Under the pieces are notes generated by a model that saw nothing but the letters and a program-made list of their open reading frames with translations, was not told the DNA's origin and ran no database searches. The translations under genes were made by a program, and so were the position numbers. Shown here piece by piece: positions 52,019 to 60,455 of a stretch of 64,000 bases of DNA. The stretch's first letter is position 1. Each line of letters begins with the position of its first letter. This DNA is from Bradymonas sp963697525 (GTDB lineage: Bacteria; Myxococcota_A; Bradymonadia; Bradymonadales; Bradymonadaceae): assembly GCA_963697525.1 (NCBI GenBank), contig OY969087.1, forward strand, positions 6,076,001 through 6,140,000, written 5' to 3'.

Positions 52019-52945
52019 CTACAGCTCGCGGTACAACGGCGTGGACAGGTAGCGCTCGCCGGTGTCGCACAACATTGTGACGATGCGCTTGCCCTGAAAT
52101 TCAGCGCGCCGGCCCACCTCGATGGCGCCGACGACGTTGGCCCCGGAGCTGATGCCCACCAGCAGGCCTTCCTCGCGCGCCAGGCGCCGGGCCATCTCCA
52201 TGGCCTGGTCGTCGTCGACCTGGATGACCTCGTCGATGAGGCCCATGTCGAAGTTTTTGGGCACGAAGCCCGCCCCGATGCCCTGAATCTTGGTCGGGCC
52301 GGGCTCGCCGCCGGACAACACCGGGCTTTGGGCAGGCTCGATGGCGATGGCCTTGAAGTCGGGGTTCTTCTCCTTGAGCACCCGGGCCACGCCGCTGATG
52401 GTGCCGCCGGTGCCCACGCCGGTGACGATGGCGTCGATCTGGTGGTCGCAGTCCTCCCAGATCTCCAGGGCCGTCGAGTGAGCGTGGGCCGCCGGGTTGG
52501 CGGGGTTTTCGAATTGCTGGAGCATGATCGCCCCGTCGCGCTCCTCGGCGAGCTCGCGCGCCCGGTCGACCGCGCCCTGCATGCCCAGCGCGCCCGGCGT
52601 CAGCTCCAGGCGCGCGCCCAGCGCCTTGAGCAGCGCGCGCCGCTCCAGGCTCATGGTGTCGGGCATGGTCAGCACCAGATCGTAGCCCTTCGCCGCACAC
52701 ACAAATGCCAGGGCGATGCCCGTGTTTCCGCTGGTGGGCTCGATGATGGTCGAGCCCGGCCCGATCTGGCCCTCCCGTTCGGCGCGGGCGATCATATTGG
52801 CGCCGATGCGATCCTTGACGCTGCTGCAGGGGTTGAAAAACTCGGCCTTGGCCACGATCTCGGCGGGACAGTCGCCGACGACCTTCTGGAGACGAATCAG
52901 CGGGGTGTTGCCGACCAATTCGACGATGCTGTCATGGATGGGCAT
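52019..52945 (-). CDS. cysK: Cysteine synthase A
   Basis: A 308-residue PLP enzyme that makes cysteine from O-acetylserine and sulfide. The PLP Lys is in NPCSSVKDRIG (Lys44). EPTSGNTGIAL binds substrate, and TGVGTGGTISG and GISSGANV hold the PLP phosphate and ring. Length is normal for CysK. Its ATG overlaps the stop of the upstream methyltransferase/reductase by 1 nt, and cysE follows within 6 nt, so this is one operon for sulfur amino-acid supply. Confidence 0.97.
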   Translation of the reverse strand: MPIHDSIVELVGNTPLIRLQKVVGDCPAEIVAKAEFFNPCSSVKDRIGANMIARAEREGQIGPGSTIIEPTSGNTGIALAFVCAAKGYDLVLTMPDTMSLERRALLKALGARLELTPGALGMQGAVDRARELAEERDGAIMLQQFENPANPAAHAHSTALEIWEDCDHQIDAIVTGVGTGGTISGVARVLKEKNPDFKAIAIEPAQSPVLSGGEPGPTKIQGIGAGFVPKNFDMGLIDEVIQVDDDQAMEMARRLAREEGLLVGISSGANVVGAIEVGRRAEFQGKRIVTMLCDTGERYLSTPLYREL

Positions 52946-54867
52946 CAGCCAACCTCCGGGTAACCATCAATGCATTGAAGAATCTCGAGGGCCGCCACAT
53001 ACCGGCCGAATGGGGGCATGATGTAGGCGCCGACAACCTTGTCTTTGACCATCGCGAGGGTCTCCTGGGCGATGGCGACGCCCTCGGCGCGCGCCTTGGG
53101 GCCGCTGCCGGCCTCCCTCATGCGCCGGCGGATGTCGTCGGGCACGGCCATGCCGGGGACCTCGTTGTGCAAGAACTCGGCGTTGCGGTGGCTGGCCAGC
53201 GGCAACAGCCCCACCAGCACCGGCAGATCCAGGTGCTCGATGTCGGCCAGGAAGCGCTCGAGCACGCGGTGGTCGTAGACCGGCTGGGTCATCACGAAGT
53301 CGGCGCCGGCGGCCTTCTTCTCCTCCAAACGGCGAATCTCGCGCTCGTAATCCTTGGCCGCCGGCTCGGCGCCGCAGGCGCAGACGAAGCGGGTGACGTC
53401 GCCGACGGACTTGCCCGAGGGGTCGAGGCCGCGGTTAAACCCGGAAATCATGCGCAACATGCCCACGCTGTCGAGGTCGAACACGGCGGTGGCGTGCGGG
53501 TAGTCGCCGACCTTGGGCGGGTCGCCGGTGATCACGCACAGGTTGTGCAGGCCGAGCACGTGCAGGCCCAACAGATCGGATTGCAGGCCGAGTAGGTTTC
53601 GGTCGCGCGAGCAGTAGTGGACGATGACCTCGCAGCCCACGCGCTTGCGCATCAGCGCGGCGAACGCGCCGTTGTCCATGCGCACCGAGGCGCGCGGTCC
53701 GTCGGAGGTGTTGATGACGTCGACGCCGCCGTCGATGAGCATGCCCGCCGACTCGATGGCCTTGTCGGGGTTGAGCCCCGACGGCGGGTTGACCTCGACG
53801 CTGACCACGAAGCTGTCGCGGTTGACCGGCAGGCGCTGGTCGGGCGCGGCTTTGACGCGCTCGCGCTGCACGCGCAGGATCTTGCGGGCGAGCTGGGTGC
53901 GGTCTTCAAGGGGCACCTCGTCGAGGCCCTCGTCGGGGCGCTGGACGACCTTGTCGGCCTGGTCCATCTCCACCTTGATGCGCCCGCCGCCCATCATGCG
54001 CGCGGCCGCGGCGATCTGGCGGATATGATCGGGCCCGGTGCCGCAGCAGCCGCCGACGATGTGCACGCCCAACTTGTAGAACCGACGCGCGTACACCCCG
54101 AAATACTCGGGGGTGGCCATATACACCAGCCGCTCTTCGACCTTGCGCGGGTAGCCGGCGTTGGGCTGGGCGATGACCGGGCGGCCGTGGCCGACCATCT
54201 GCTCGACGACGTCGTACAGGACGTTGGGCCCCTCCATGCAGTTGGCGCCGATGACGTCGGCGCCCCACTGCTTGAGCAGCAAGGCCACGCGGTCGGGAGC
54301 GGCGCCGTCGCCGGTCTTGAGATCGGAGTCGAACGCCATCTGCGCGACGATCGGTAGAGTGCACACGTCGCGGGCGGCCTCGATGGCGATGCGAATCTCG
54401 CTGAGCTGGCGGAAGGTCTCCAGCACGATGATGTCGGCGCCGGCGTCGGCCAAAATCCCGATCTGCTCGCGGTAGGCCTGGCGGATCTCGTCGAGCTCGG
54501 CGTCGGTGAGCATCGTCGGGGTCAGCCCGGTGGGGCCGACCGAGGCGGCGACGTAGGCCGCGCTGCCGGCGACCTCGCGGGCGAGCTCGACGCCGTGGCG
54601 GTTGATGGGCTCGACCTTGTCCTCGAGCCCGTGGCGCTTGAGCTTGATGCGGTTGGAGCCAAACGTATTCGTCGTGATGGCGTCGGCGCCGGCCTGCAGG
54701 TAGGCCTCATGGACGCTTCGCACCAGATCTTGCTGGGTGAGGTTGGCGTCGTCGAACGAGCGGTTGATATAAATGCCGCGCTCGTACAGTTGCGTGCCGA
54801 CGGCACCGTCGAAGACGACGGGGCCGGCGGCGACGACGTCGAGAAACTTTTGGGCGGGTCCGCTCAT
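52945..54867 (-). CDS. Homocysteine S-methyltransferase/MTHFR fusion
   Basis: A 640-residue bifunctional protein. Residues 1-300 are a homocysteine S-methyltransferase barrel with zinc ligands in GANCMEGP and GGCCGTGP. Residues 330-640 are a methylenetetrahydrofolate reductase (FVVSVEVNPPSGLNP, VHYCSRDRNLLGLQSDLLG, ITGDPPK, AGADFVMTQPVYD). Such fusions make methyl-THF and pass methyl groups to homocysteine. AGGAG lies 9 nt before ATG 54867; an upstream ATG lies before that site. First gene of the operon with cysK and cysE. Confidence 0.95.
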   Translation of the reverse strand: MSGPAQKFLDVVAAGPVVFDGAVGTQLYERGIYINRSFDDANLTQQDLVRSVHEAYLQAGADAITTNTFGSNRIKLKRHGLEDKVEPINRHGVELAREVAGSAAYVAASVGPTGLTPTMLTDAELDEIRQAYREQIGILADAGADIIVLETFRQLSEIRIAIEAARDVCTLPIVAQMAFDSDLKTGDGAAPDRVALLLKQWGADVIGANCMEGPNVLYDVVEQMVGHGRPVIAQPNAGYPRKVEERLVYMATPEYFGVYARRFYKLGVHIVGGCCGTGPDHIRQIAAAARMMGGGRIKVEMDQADKVVQRPDEGLDEVPLEDRTQLARKILRVQRERVKAAPDQRLPVNRDSFVVSVEVNPPSGLNPDKAIESAGMLIDGGVDVINTSDGPRASVRMDNGAFAALMRKRVGCEVIVHYCSRDRNLLGLQSDLLGLHVLGLHNLCVITGDPPKVGDYPHATAVFDLDSVGMLRMISGFNRGLDPSGKSVGDVTRFVCACGAEPAAKDYEREIRRLEEKKAAGADFVMTQPVYDHRVLERFLADIEHLDLPVLVGLLPLASHRNAEFLHNEVPGMAVPDDIRRRMREAGSGPKARAEGVAIAQETLAMVKDKVVGAYIMPPFGRYVAALEILQCIDGYPEVG

Positions 54868-55210
54868 TGCGCGTGCTCCTGGGTGCACCTGATCACCGGA
54901 TCAGTCTTACCGGAGAGGACAGGCTGATTGCAATGAGCTGGCGCGGGTTGAGGCTGTTGGATCAGTCGAGCCTCGCCTATCGGTTGGGCTTCCAGTTCTT
55001 AGCTAGCGGTAGACGGCGGTGTCGGCTATGACAGGTCGCGAATGTTGACGCGGGCTTAGTTGTTCTTGTGCAATGCCAACGGTTTCGTGCTAACCGCACG
55101 GATCAGCAGTACCAACAACGAAAAACCAAAAACACTACACGCGGGCTGCACGTCGCCAACTTCACAATGCGCCGCAACGTCCCGAGAGACCCATCAACCA
55201 AGAACGAGCC

Positions 55211-55573
55211 ATGGTAGTAGAACTGACCAAAGACTTCCGCTTCGAGGCCGCCCACCGGCTTCCCAACACCCCCGAGGGCCACAAATGCCGCCGGCTGCAC
55301 GGCCACTCCTTCAAGGTGACCATCGAGGTCAAAGGACCGGTCGACGAGCAGAGCGGCTGGCTGATCGACTTTGCCGAGATCAAAGAAGCGTGGAAGCCGC
55401 TGCACGAGCGCCTCGACCACTATTTTCTCAACGAAATTGATGGGCTGGAGAATCCCACCTCGGAGATTCTGTCGCGCTGGATCTGGGTGCGTCTGCAGCC
55501 CCGGCTGGCGTGCCTGAGCGCGGTGACCGTGCACGAGACGTGCACCTCGGCGTGTACCTACCGCGGGGAGTGA
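55211..55573 (+). CDS. queD: 6-carboxytetrahydropterin synthase QueD
   Basis: A 120-residue PTPS/QueD enzyme that turns 7,8-dihydroneopterin triphosphate into 6-carboxytetrahydropterin for queuosine. Zinc ligands are His15 (FEAAHRL), His30 and His32 (LHGHSF), the catalytic Cys is 26 (GHKCRRLHGH), and the late WLIDFAEIK, LDHYFLNE and HETCTSACTYRGE segments fit the family. No other queuosine gene is near. The 343-bp gap upstream (54868-55210) shows nothing clear. Confidence 0.95.
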   Translation: MVVELTKDFRFEAAHRLPNTPEGHKCRRLHGHSFKVTIEVKGPVDEQSGWLIDFAEIKEAWKPLHERLDHYFLNEIDGLENPTSEILSRWIWVRLQPRLACLSAVTVHETCTSACTYRGE

Positions 55574-55577
55574 GTCC

Positions 55578-56078
55578 TCAGATCGCGCCGTCGGTCTTGG
55601 CGGAGTAGACCTCGCGGCGCACGCCGTCGAACTCGGGGCGATCGCCGAGCGTGGCGCTGGCCAGGGGATTGGGCTCGGGAAGCGCGCGCCGGCCGGCCGC
55701 CTCCTCCTGGGGGTGGGCGCTGCGACGCGCGCCCAGTTCGGTGGCCAACTCGTGGACCTCCTCTTCGTGGCGCGCGCTCAACAGCAGCGCCACCGCCGCC
55801 CCAAACGAGCAAAGCCCCACCGTCAGCGCGAACGTCACGCCGAACGAGCTCAGCGACGACAACACCGCGTACAACAGGCACACCAACGTCACGGAGGCGG
55901 CCGCCACCGCCCCGATCAGCCGGGCGCGCACGCCCCGAAGCGCCGCCTGCGAATCGACCACCATCGGATAATAGGTGCCCCCACGCTTGTGATCACGCCG
56001 GTGCGTACGCCGGCGGCGGCGGCGGGCGGGAATGGTATCCCGCGTGTGTCTCCAGCGTCTGCGATATGAGCGTTCCAT
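55578..56078 (-). CDS. Small membrane protein with basic N-terminus
   Basis: A 166-residue protein. The first 35 residues are very Arg-rich (RSYRRRWRHTRDTIPARRRR). Two membrane helices follow (LIGAVAAASVTLVCLLYAVL, FGVTFALTVGLCSFGAAVAL), and the tail is Glu/Arg rich (RHEEEVHELATELGARRSAH). It converges with queD. The start is uncertain: 56078 is the first ATG with a usable ribosome site, and 55964 is an alternative that would drop the Arg-rich part. Confidence 0.6.
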   Translation of the reverse strand: MERSYRRRWRHTRDTIPARRRRRRTHRRDHKRGGTYYPMVVDSQAALRGVRARLIGAVAAASVTLVCLLYAVLSSLSSFGVTFALTVGLCSFGAAVALLLSARHEEEVHELATELGARRSAHPQEEAAGRRALPEPNPLASATLGDRPEFDGVRREVYSAKTDGAI

Positions 56079-56222
56079 ATTTGTCCCGTGTGGTACTTCG
56101 ACGCCGGCTGCTCCCGGTCTGCCGAACGTTCGGTTAGAGTACCAACTCCAGCCGCCTCCTTCAAAATAGACACGGCACAAATAGAAGAAAACGCCGCCCT
56201 CGCCAATTTGTGCAATTTATTG

Positions 56223-56251
56223 TTGACAGGCCCGACGGCCATCCTTATAAA
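56223..56251 (+). promoter_or_regulatory. Promoter of the tRNA-Lys/tRNA-Glu operon
   Basis: TTGACA (56223-56228), a 17-bp spacer and TATAAA (56246-56251) form a near-consensus sigma70 promoter 76 nt before the first tRNA. Confidence 0.85.
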
Positions 56252-56326
56252 CGCTCTCCCGTTGGCGAGGTCCCCCTCGCAAACGGCGGTGAATCCGGCG
56301 CCGATTTGGTGCTTAGTTTCGCCGAT

Positions 56327-56399
56327 GGGCCGTTAGCTCAGTTGGTAGAGCAGCAGACTTTTAATCTGCGGGTCGCTGGTTCGATCCCAGCACGGCTCA
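56327..56399 (+). tRNA. tRNA-Lys (anticodon TTT)
   Basis: A 73-nt cloverleaf: acceptor GGGCCGT/ACGGCTC with one G-T pair, D-arm TAGCTCAGTTGGTAGAGC, anticodon arm CAGACTTTTAATCTG with TTT, T-arm GCTGGTTCGATCCCAGC. CCA is not encoded. First gene of a two-tRNA unit. Confidence 0.97.
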
Positions 56400-56400
56400 T

Positions 56401-56475
<75 letters not shown>

Positions 56476-56477
56476 CT

Positions 56478-56514
56478 AAACCCCTCACAGCTTCGGCTGC
56501 GAGGGGTTTTGCGT
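56478..56514 (+). terminator. Terminator of the tRNA operon
   Basis: CCCCTCACAGC, a TTCG tetraloop, GCTGCGAGGGG and then TTTTGCGTTT. The stem has one mismatch. It begins 5 nt after tRNA-Glu. Confidence 0.9.
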
Positions 56515-56535
56515 TTCTTGCCCGCGGCGCACCGC

Positions 56536-57015
56536 TTATTTGGTGCATTGGTCGAGGCTGCCGACTTGCTCGCAGGTGTTCAAGTCTTGGCTCAATCCAA
56601 AGCTCACGATCTGCTCACATCCATGGGCCGCCCGGTTATATTGGTCGGTGCAATTCTGTGCGGCCGTACTGCTGGGGTCGATGCACCCGGACATACACTT
56701 CTTAAAGTTGTGAAGGGCCGTCACCCCACAATTCATGTACTTGACGAAGTTTTGGGCGTGACATTTCGCCGCCTGTTCCTCACAGGCTGACAGCGAAACT
56801 GTGCCCCGTTGATCCATACAGGAGTTGTAGTTCGCCGATCCCTTCTGATAGCTGCAACCGCAAGTCTGCGACCACGTCGAAGAGAGCGCCTCGTTGAAAT
56901 TGGCGCTGGCCTGATCGACGTTGGCTCCACCACCGTCGTCTCCACAGCCGCCCAACACAAGTCCTAACGCGAACAAACCCGCGAACCAGACGCGCCTGCA
57001 ATTCAAATCGATCAT
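56536..57015 (-). CDS. Small Cys-rich lipoprotein
   Basis: A 159-residue lipoprotein with signal RRVWFAGLFALGLVLGGC (lipobox LGGC). The mature part has twelve Cys in pairs such as CGCSYQKGSANYNSC, SACEEQAAKC and NFKKCMSGC, so it is probably disulfide-bonded in the envelope. No known domain. AGGA lies 8 nt before ATG 57015. The conserved promoter-like element lies 143 nt upstream. Confidence 0.75.
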   Translation of the reverse strand: MIDLNCRRVWFAGLFALGLVLGGCGDDGGGANVDQASANFNEALSSTWSQTCGCSYQKGSANYNSCMDQRGTVSLSACEEQAAKCHAQNFVKYMNCGVTALHNFKKCMSGCIDPSSTAAQNCTDQYNRAAHGCEQIVSFGLSQDLNTCEQVGSLDQCTK

Positions 57016-57157
57016 ACGTCGAATCCTCATTTGTCGAGCCCTGTGTTCCGGTACCCACTCGAATGCATCGATTAAGTGGAGGGCTCGTCCGCAGCCGGAG
57101 CGAATACATTCGAGGTCGCAGGGCTGTAGACTGAGCGGAGCTGCCGACGTGGCCCCC

Positions 57158-57196
57158 CTATTATGGTTTTCGGCAGAAAGGGCCAAATCGTTGCGT
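57158..57196 (-). promoter_or_regulatory. Conserved promoter-like element, copy 3
   Basis: On the minus strand ACGCAACGA, 12 nt, then TGCCGAAAACCATAATAG, followed by GGGGGGCC as in copy 2. It lies in the 419-bp gap before the lipoprotein gene at 57015. Confidence 0.65.
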
Positions 57197-57434
57197 ATTT
57201 TCTGAAAAAAATTCCCCGCGCCCGCCTTCAATCCCGCTTGCGCATACCCACAACCCGCTGACATCCCTCCATAAATTCAGCCCGCGGCGGCGTGGACGGC
57301 GGCGCCGGCCGCACGCCGCCTCTCTGTTCGGCCTCACCGCCGACTCGGGGCAATAAATTGTGCTTGCCGATACGATGGCTGCGCATATTTGTTGGGCACG
57401 GAAGTAGAAGTACCTTTGATATGTGAGGCGACAA

Positions 57435-58826
57435 ATGAAGTTGACCAGTTTTGGCGCCGCCGAGGGCGTCACCGGCTCGTGCCACCTGCTCGAGGTCGGC
57501 GACACGCGCATTTTGTTGGATTGTGGGATGTTCCAGGGCGGCCGGCGCGTGCGCGAGCACAACCGCCCTCCCCTGGCGATCGACCCCAAGTCCATCGACT
57601 ATATCGTGGTCAGCCACGGCCATCTCGACCACATCGGGCGCATCCCGCTGTTCGTCAAAGAGGGCTTCGACGGCAAGATCGTGTCCACCCGGCCGACCTA
57701 CGAGATCTCGCGGATCAGTCTGATGGACGCCGTCGAGCTCATCGCCCACGAGACCGATCGCCACAACGCCCATCGCAAGGCCGGCGAGCCGCTGGTCGAG
57801 CCGCTGTACGAAGAGACCGACATCTTCGACGCCTTCGACCGGTGGCATACCTTCATCGACTACCACGAGCCGTTTCGCCTCAGCGAACACATCACCATCA
57901 CCTACTACGACGCCGGCCACATCCTGGGATCGGCGTTCATCCTGCTGGAGCTGACCGAGGGGGACCAAAAGCGCCGGCTGCTGTTCTCGGGCGACCTGGG
58001 CAACCTCAACAAGCCGCTGATCCGCGACCCGGAGCCCGCGCCCGAGGCCGACATCGCCATCGTGGAGAGCACCTACGGCAACCGGCTGCACCGCCCGTTC
58101 ACCCAATCGGTCGCCGAGCTCGAGGAGGCCATCCGCCAGACGCTCGAGCGCGGGGGCAACGTGGTCGTGCCCACCTTCGCCGTCGAGCGCGCTCAGGAGC
58201 TTCTGTACGTGCTCTACGAGGCCTGGCGCGACGGGCGCATCCCCGAGTCGGCGCGCATCTTCCTCGACAGCCCCATGGCCATCGACGTCACCCGGGTGTT
58301 CGGCCGGTTCCCCACCTACTACGACAAGGAAGCCCTGGAGCTGACCCAGGATGGCGGCACGCCCTTTAACTTCGACGCGCTGACCTACACGCGCGACACC
58401 CACGAATCGATGCATATCAACGGGATTCACTCCGGGGCGGTCATCCTCGCCGGCAGCGGGATGATCACCGGCGGGCGCGTGCTCCACCACCTGCGCTTCA
58501 ACCTCGAGCGCCCCGAATGCAGCGTGGTCATCTGCGGCTACCAGGCCGAAAACAGCCTCGGGCGCCTCATCGTCGAAGGCGCCGAGAGCGTGCGCATCAT
58601 GGGAAGCTACTACGAGTGCAACGCCCAGGTATGGACGATCAACGGCTTTTCGGCCCACGCCGACAAGAACGAGCTGACCAACTGGGTCCAGCAGACCCAC
58701 GCCAAACGCGTGCTCATCGTCCACGGCGAGGAGGAGTCCAAGGTGTCGTTTCAGAAGCACCTGCAAGAAAATACAGAGGCCGACGAAGTGCATATCATGC
58801 GCTTCGACGACCCTGTCGAGCTGTAA
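57435..58826 (+). CDS. Beta-CASP metallo-beta-lactamase ribonuclease-like
   Basis: A 463-residue MBL-fold protein with motif HGHLDH, VVSHGHLDHIGRIPLF, a later GHILGSA, the beta-CASP Asp/Glu and HxD/His motifs (SGDLGNLNKP, FLDSPMAIDVTRVFGRF) and a final SAHADKNEL. This is the CPSF73-like bacterial group (as in Thermus TTHA0252), which cleaves RNA with two zinc ions. GAGG lies 6 nt before ATG 57435; an earlier ATG is not supported. Confidence 0.93.
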   Translation: MKLTSFGAAEGVTGSCHLLEVGDTRILLDCGMFQGGRRVREHNRPPLAIDPKSIDYIVVSHGHLDHIGRIPLFVKEGFDGKIVSTRPTYEISRISLMDAVELIAHETDRHNAHRKAGEPLVEPLYEETDIFDAFDRWHTFIDYHEPFRLSEHITITYYDAGHILGSAFILLELTEGDQKRRLLFSGDLGNLNKPLIRDPEPAPEADIAIVESTYGNRLHRPFTQSVAELEEAIRQTLERGGNVVVPTFAVERAQELLYVLYEAWRDGRIPESARIFLDSPMAIDVTRVFGRFPTYYDKEALELTQDGGTPFNFDALTYTRDTHESMHINGIHSGAVILAGSGMITGGRVLHHLRFNLERPECSVVICGYQAENSLGRLIVEGAESVRIMGSYYECNAQVWTINGFSAHADKNELTNWVQQTHAKRVLIVHGEEESKVSFQKHLQENTEADEVHIMRFDDPVEL

Positions 58827-58848
58827 CGAGAATGGGGCTGGCCGGTTT

Positions 58849-59008
58849 CCCCGGAATGAATTCCGGGGCTATTTTTGGAACTGCTTTGTTATTTCAGCGT
58901 TGCTCGTTTCAACGCTTTGCTTGCCGCGGACTTCGACCACGGCGCGACCAGGCTTCGCTGAAATTCTTCCGCCTTTCCCTTCCATAGCCCCGGAATTCAT
59001 TCCGGGGG
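58849..59008. repeat. REP-type inverted doublet
   Basis: Two 20-bp palindromic units (CCCCGGAATGAATTCCGGGG at 58849-58868 and CCCCGGAATTCATTCCGGGG at 58989-59008) lie in opposite orientation with flanking CTAT/ATAG, enclosing 120 nt. They sit between convergent genes and may also act as terminators. The layout is that of REP/BIME elements. Confidence 0.8.
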
Positions 59009-60337
59009 TCACACGACTTTGACCACGTGGTAGTTCTTCTTGCCGCTCCTGAGCACCATCATCGACTCGCTGGCCAGGTGCTCGAGGGTGATCGGGTCGT
59101 CCCAGCGCTCGATCTTTTCGTTGTTCAGGTACGCGCCGCCCTGCTTGATGAGCCGGCGGGCGGCCCCGTTGGACTTCTGCAAGCCCGTCTCGGTGAACAG
59201 ATCGAGCACGCCGATGCCCTCGCCCTCGAATTTCGCGCGCGGGATCTCGGTGGAGGGCACGTCGGCGAAGATCGAGGACAACTCCCGGTCGGTCAGCCCC
59301 TCGATCTTCTCGCCAAACAGCATCTGGCTGGCGCGCACGGCCTTGTCGGCCTCCTCGGCGCCGTGGACCAGCGCGGTGACCTCCCAGGCGAGCTTTTGCT
59401 GGACCTGGCCACGGTTTTTCCCCTCGTCGATCTCGGCGACGAGCGCGTCGATCTCCTCCTGGGGAAGAAACGTCAGAAAACGCAGCAACTTGGGCACGTC
59501 GGCGTCGTCGCGGCGCACCCAGTACTGGTAGAACTCGTAGGGGCTGGTGCGCTCGGCGTCGAGCCACACCGCGCCGGCCTCGGTCTTGCCGAGTTTCTTG
59601 CCGGTGGAGTCGGTCAGCAGCGGGAAGGTCAGCCCGAAGCCGGTGTCGCCGTGCTTGCGGCGCATCAGCTCGATGCCGGCGGTGATGTTGCCCCACTGGT
59701 CACTGCCGCCGATCTGCAGCTTGCAGTCGTACTCGCGGCGCAGGTGCATGAAGTCGTACGCCTGGATGAGCATGTAGCTAAACTCGGTGTAGCTGATGCC
59801 CTGCTCGCGCTCCTCGAGGCGCGCGCGCACCGACTCCTTGGCGAGCATGGTGTTGACGCGGAAGAACTTGCCGACGTCGCGCAGAAAGCCCAAAAAGCTC
59901 CAGTCCGAGAACCAGTCGGCGTTATTGACCAGCGGCACCTCCACCTCGCCGCCGGCCTGCTCGCCCAGCGTCTCCGGGTGCATCTGAAGGGCGCGCTCGA
60001 GGATGGTCTCGATCTGGGCGCGAATGCCCGACAGGTTGCGCTGGATCTGCTCCTCGGACAGGAGCGTGCGCTCCTCGGACTTGCCGCTGGGGTCGCCGAT
60101 AAGCCCGGTCGCCCCGCCCACCAGCGCCATCGGCTGGTGGCCGTGGCGCTTGAAAAACGCCAGCTCGATGATCGGCAACAGGCTCCCCACGTGCAGCGAA
60201 TCGGCCGACGGATCGAAGCCGCAATACAGCGTCACCGCATGCTCGTCGAGCAGCTCGTCGAGCCCCTCGTCGGTCATCTGGTGGATGAATCCCCGCCATT
60301 GGAGTTCTTGCAGGACGCCGCTGTTGAAGTCGCTCAT
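59009..60337 (-). CDS. tyrS: Tyrosyl-tRNA synthetase
   Basis: A 442-residue class I synthetase that charges tRNA-Tyr. It has HVGSLLPI (HIGH-like), the tyrosine pocket (DFMHLRREYDCKLQIGGSDQ with Gln-x-GGSDQWGNI), KKLGKT (KMSKS-like) and a C-terminal S4 domain (VLDLFTETGLQKSNGAARRL). The ATG at 60337 begins SDFNSGVLQELQWRGFIHQM as in the family; a TTG 30 nt upstream is less likely. Confidence 0.97.
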   Translation of the reverse strand: MSDFNSGVLQELQWRGFIHQMTDEGLDELLDEHAVTLYCGFDPSADSLHVGSLLPIIELAFFKRHGHQPMALVGGATGLIGDPSGKSEERTLLSEEQIQRNLSGIRAQIETILERALQMHPETLGEQAGGEVEVPLVNNADWFSDWSFLGFLRDVGKFFRVNTMLAKESVRARLEEREQGISYTEFSYMLIQAYDFMHLRREYDCKLQIGGSDQWGNITAGIELMRRKHGDTGFGLTFPLLTDSTGKKLGKTEAGAVWLDAERTSPYEFYQYWVRRDDADVPKLLRFLTFLPQEEIDALVAEIDEGKNRGQVQQKLAWEVTALVHGAEEADKAVRASQMLFGEKIEGLTDRELSSIFADVPSTEIPRAKFEGEGIGVLDLFTETGLQKSNGAARRLIKQGGAYLNNEKIERWDDPITLEHLASESMMVLRSGKKNYHVVKVV

Positions 60338-60369
60338 GGGTCGTGTGGTGCGTTGAGGGTTACACAAAT

Positions 60370-60408
60370 AAACCGAGGCCGCCTGGAACAGCAGGCGGCC
60401 TCGGTTTT
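60370..60408 (-). terminator. Terminator of the rny operon
   Basis: AAACCGAGGCCGCCTG and its perfect complement lie around a 5-nt loop; on the minus strand the stem is followed by TTTATTTG. It is 48 nt past the rny stop. Confidence 0.85.
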
Positions 60409-60455
60409 AGAACATAGGGAGGTTGTGTTGGCAAGGGAGTTGGCGTGCGCGGCTT

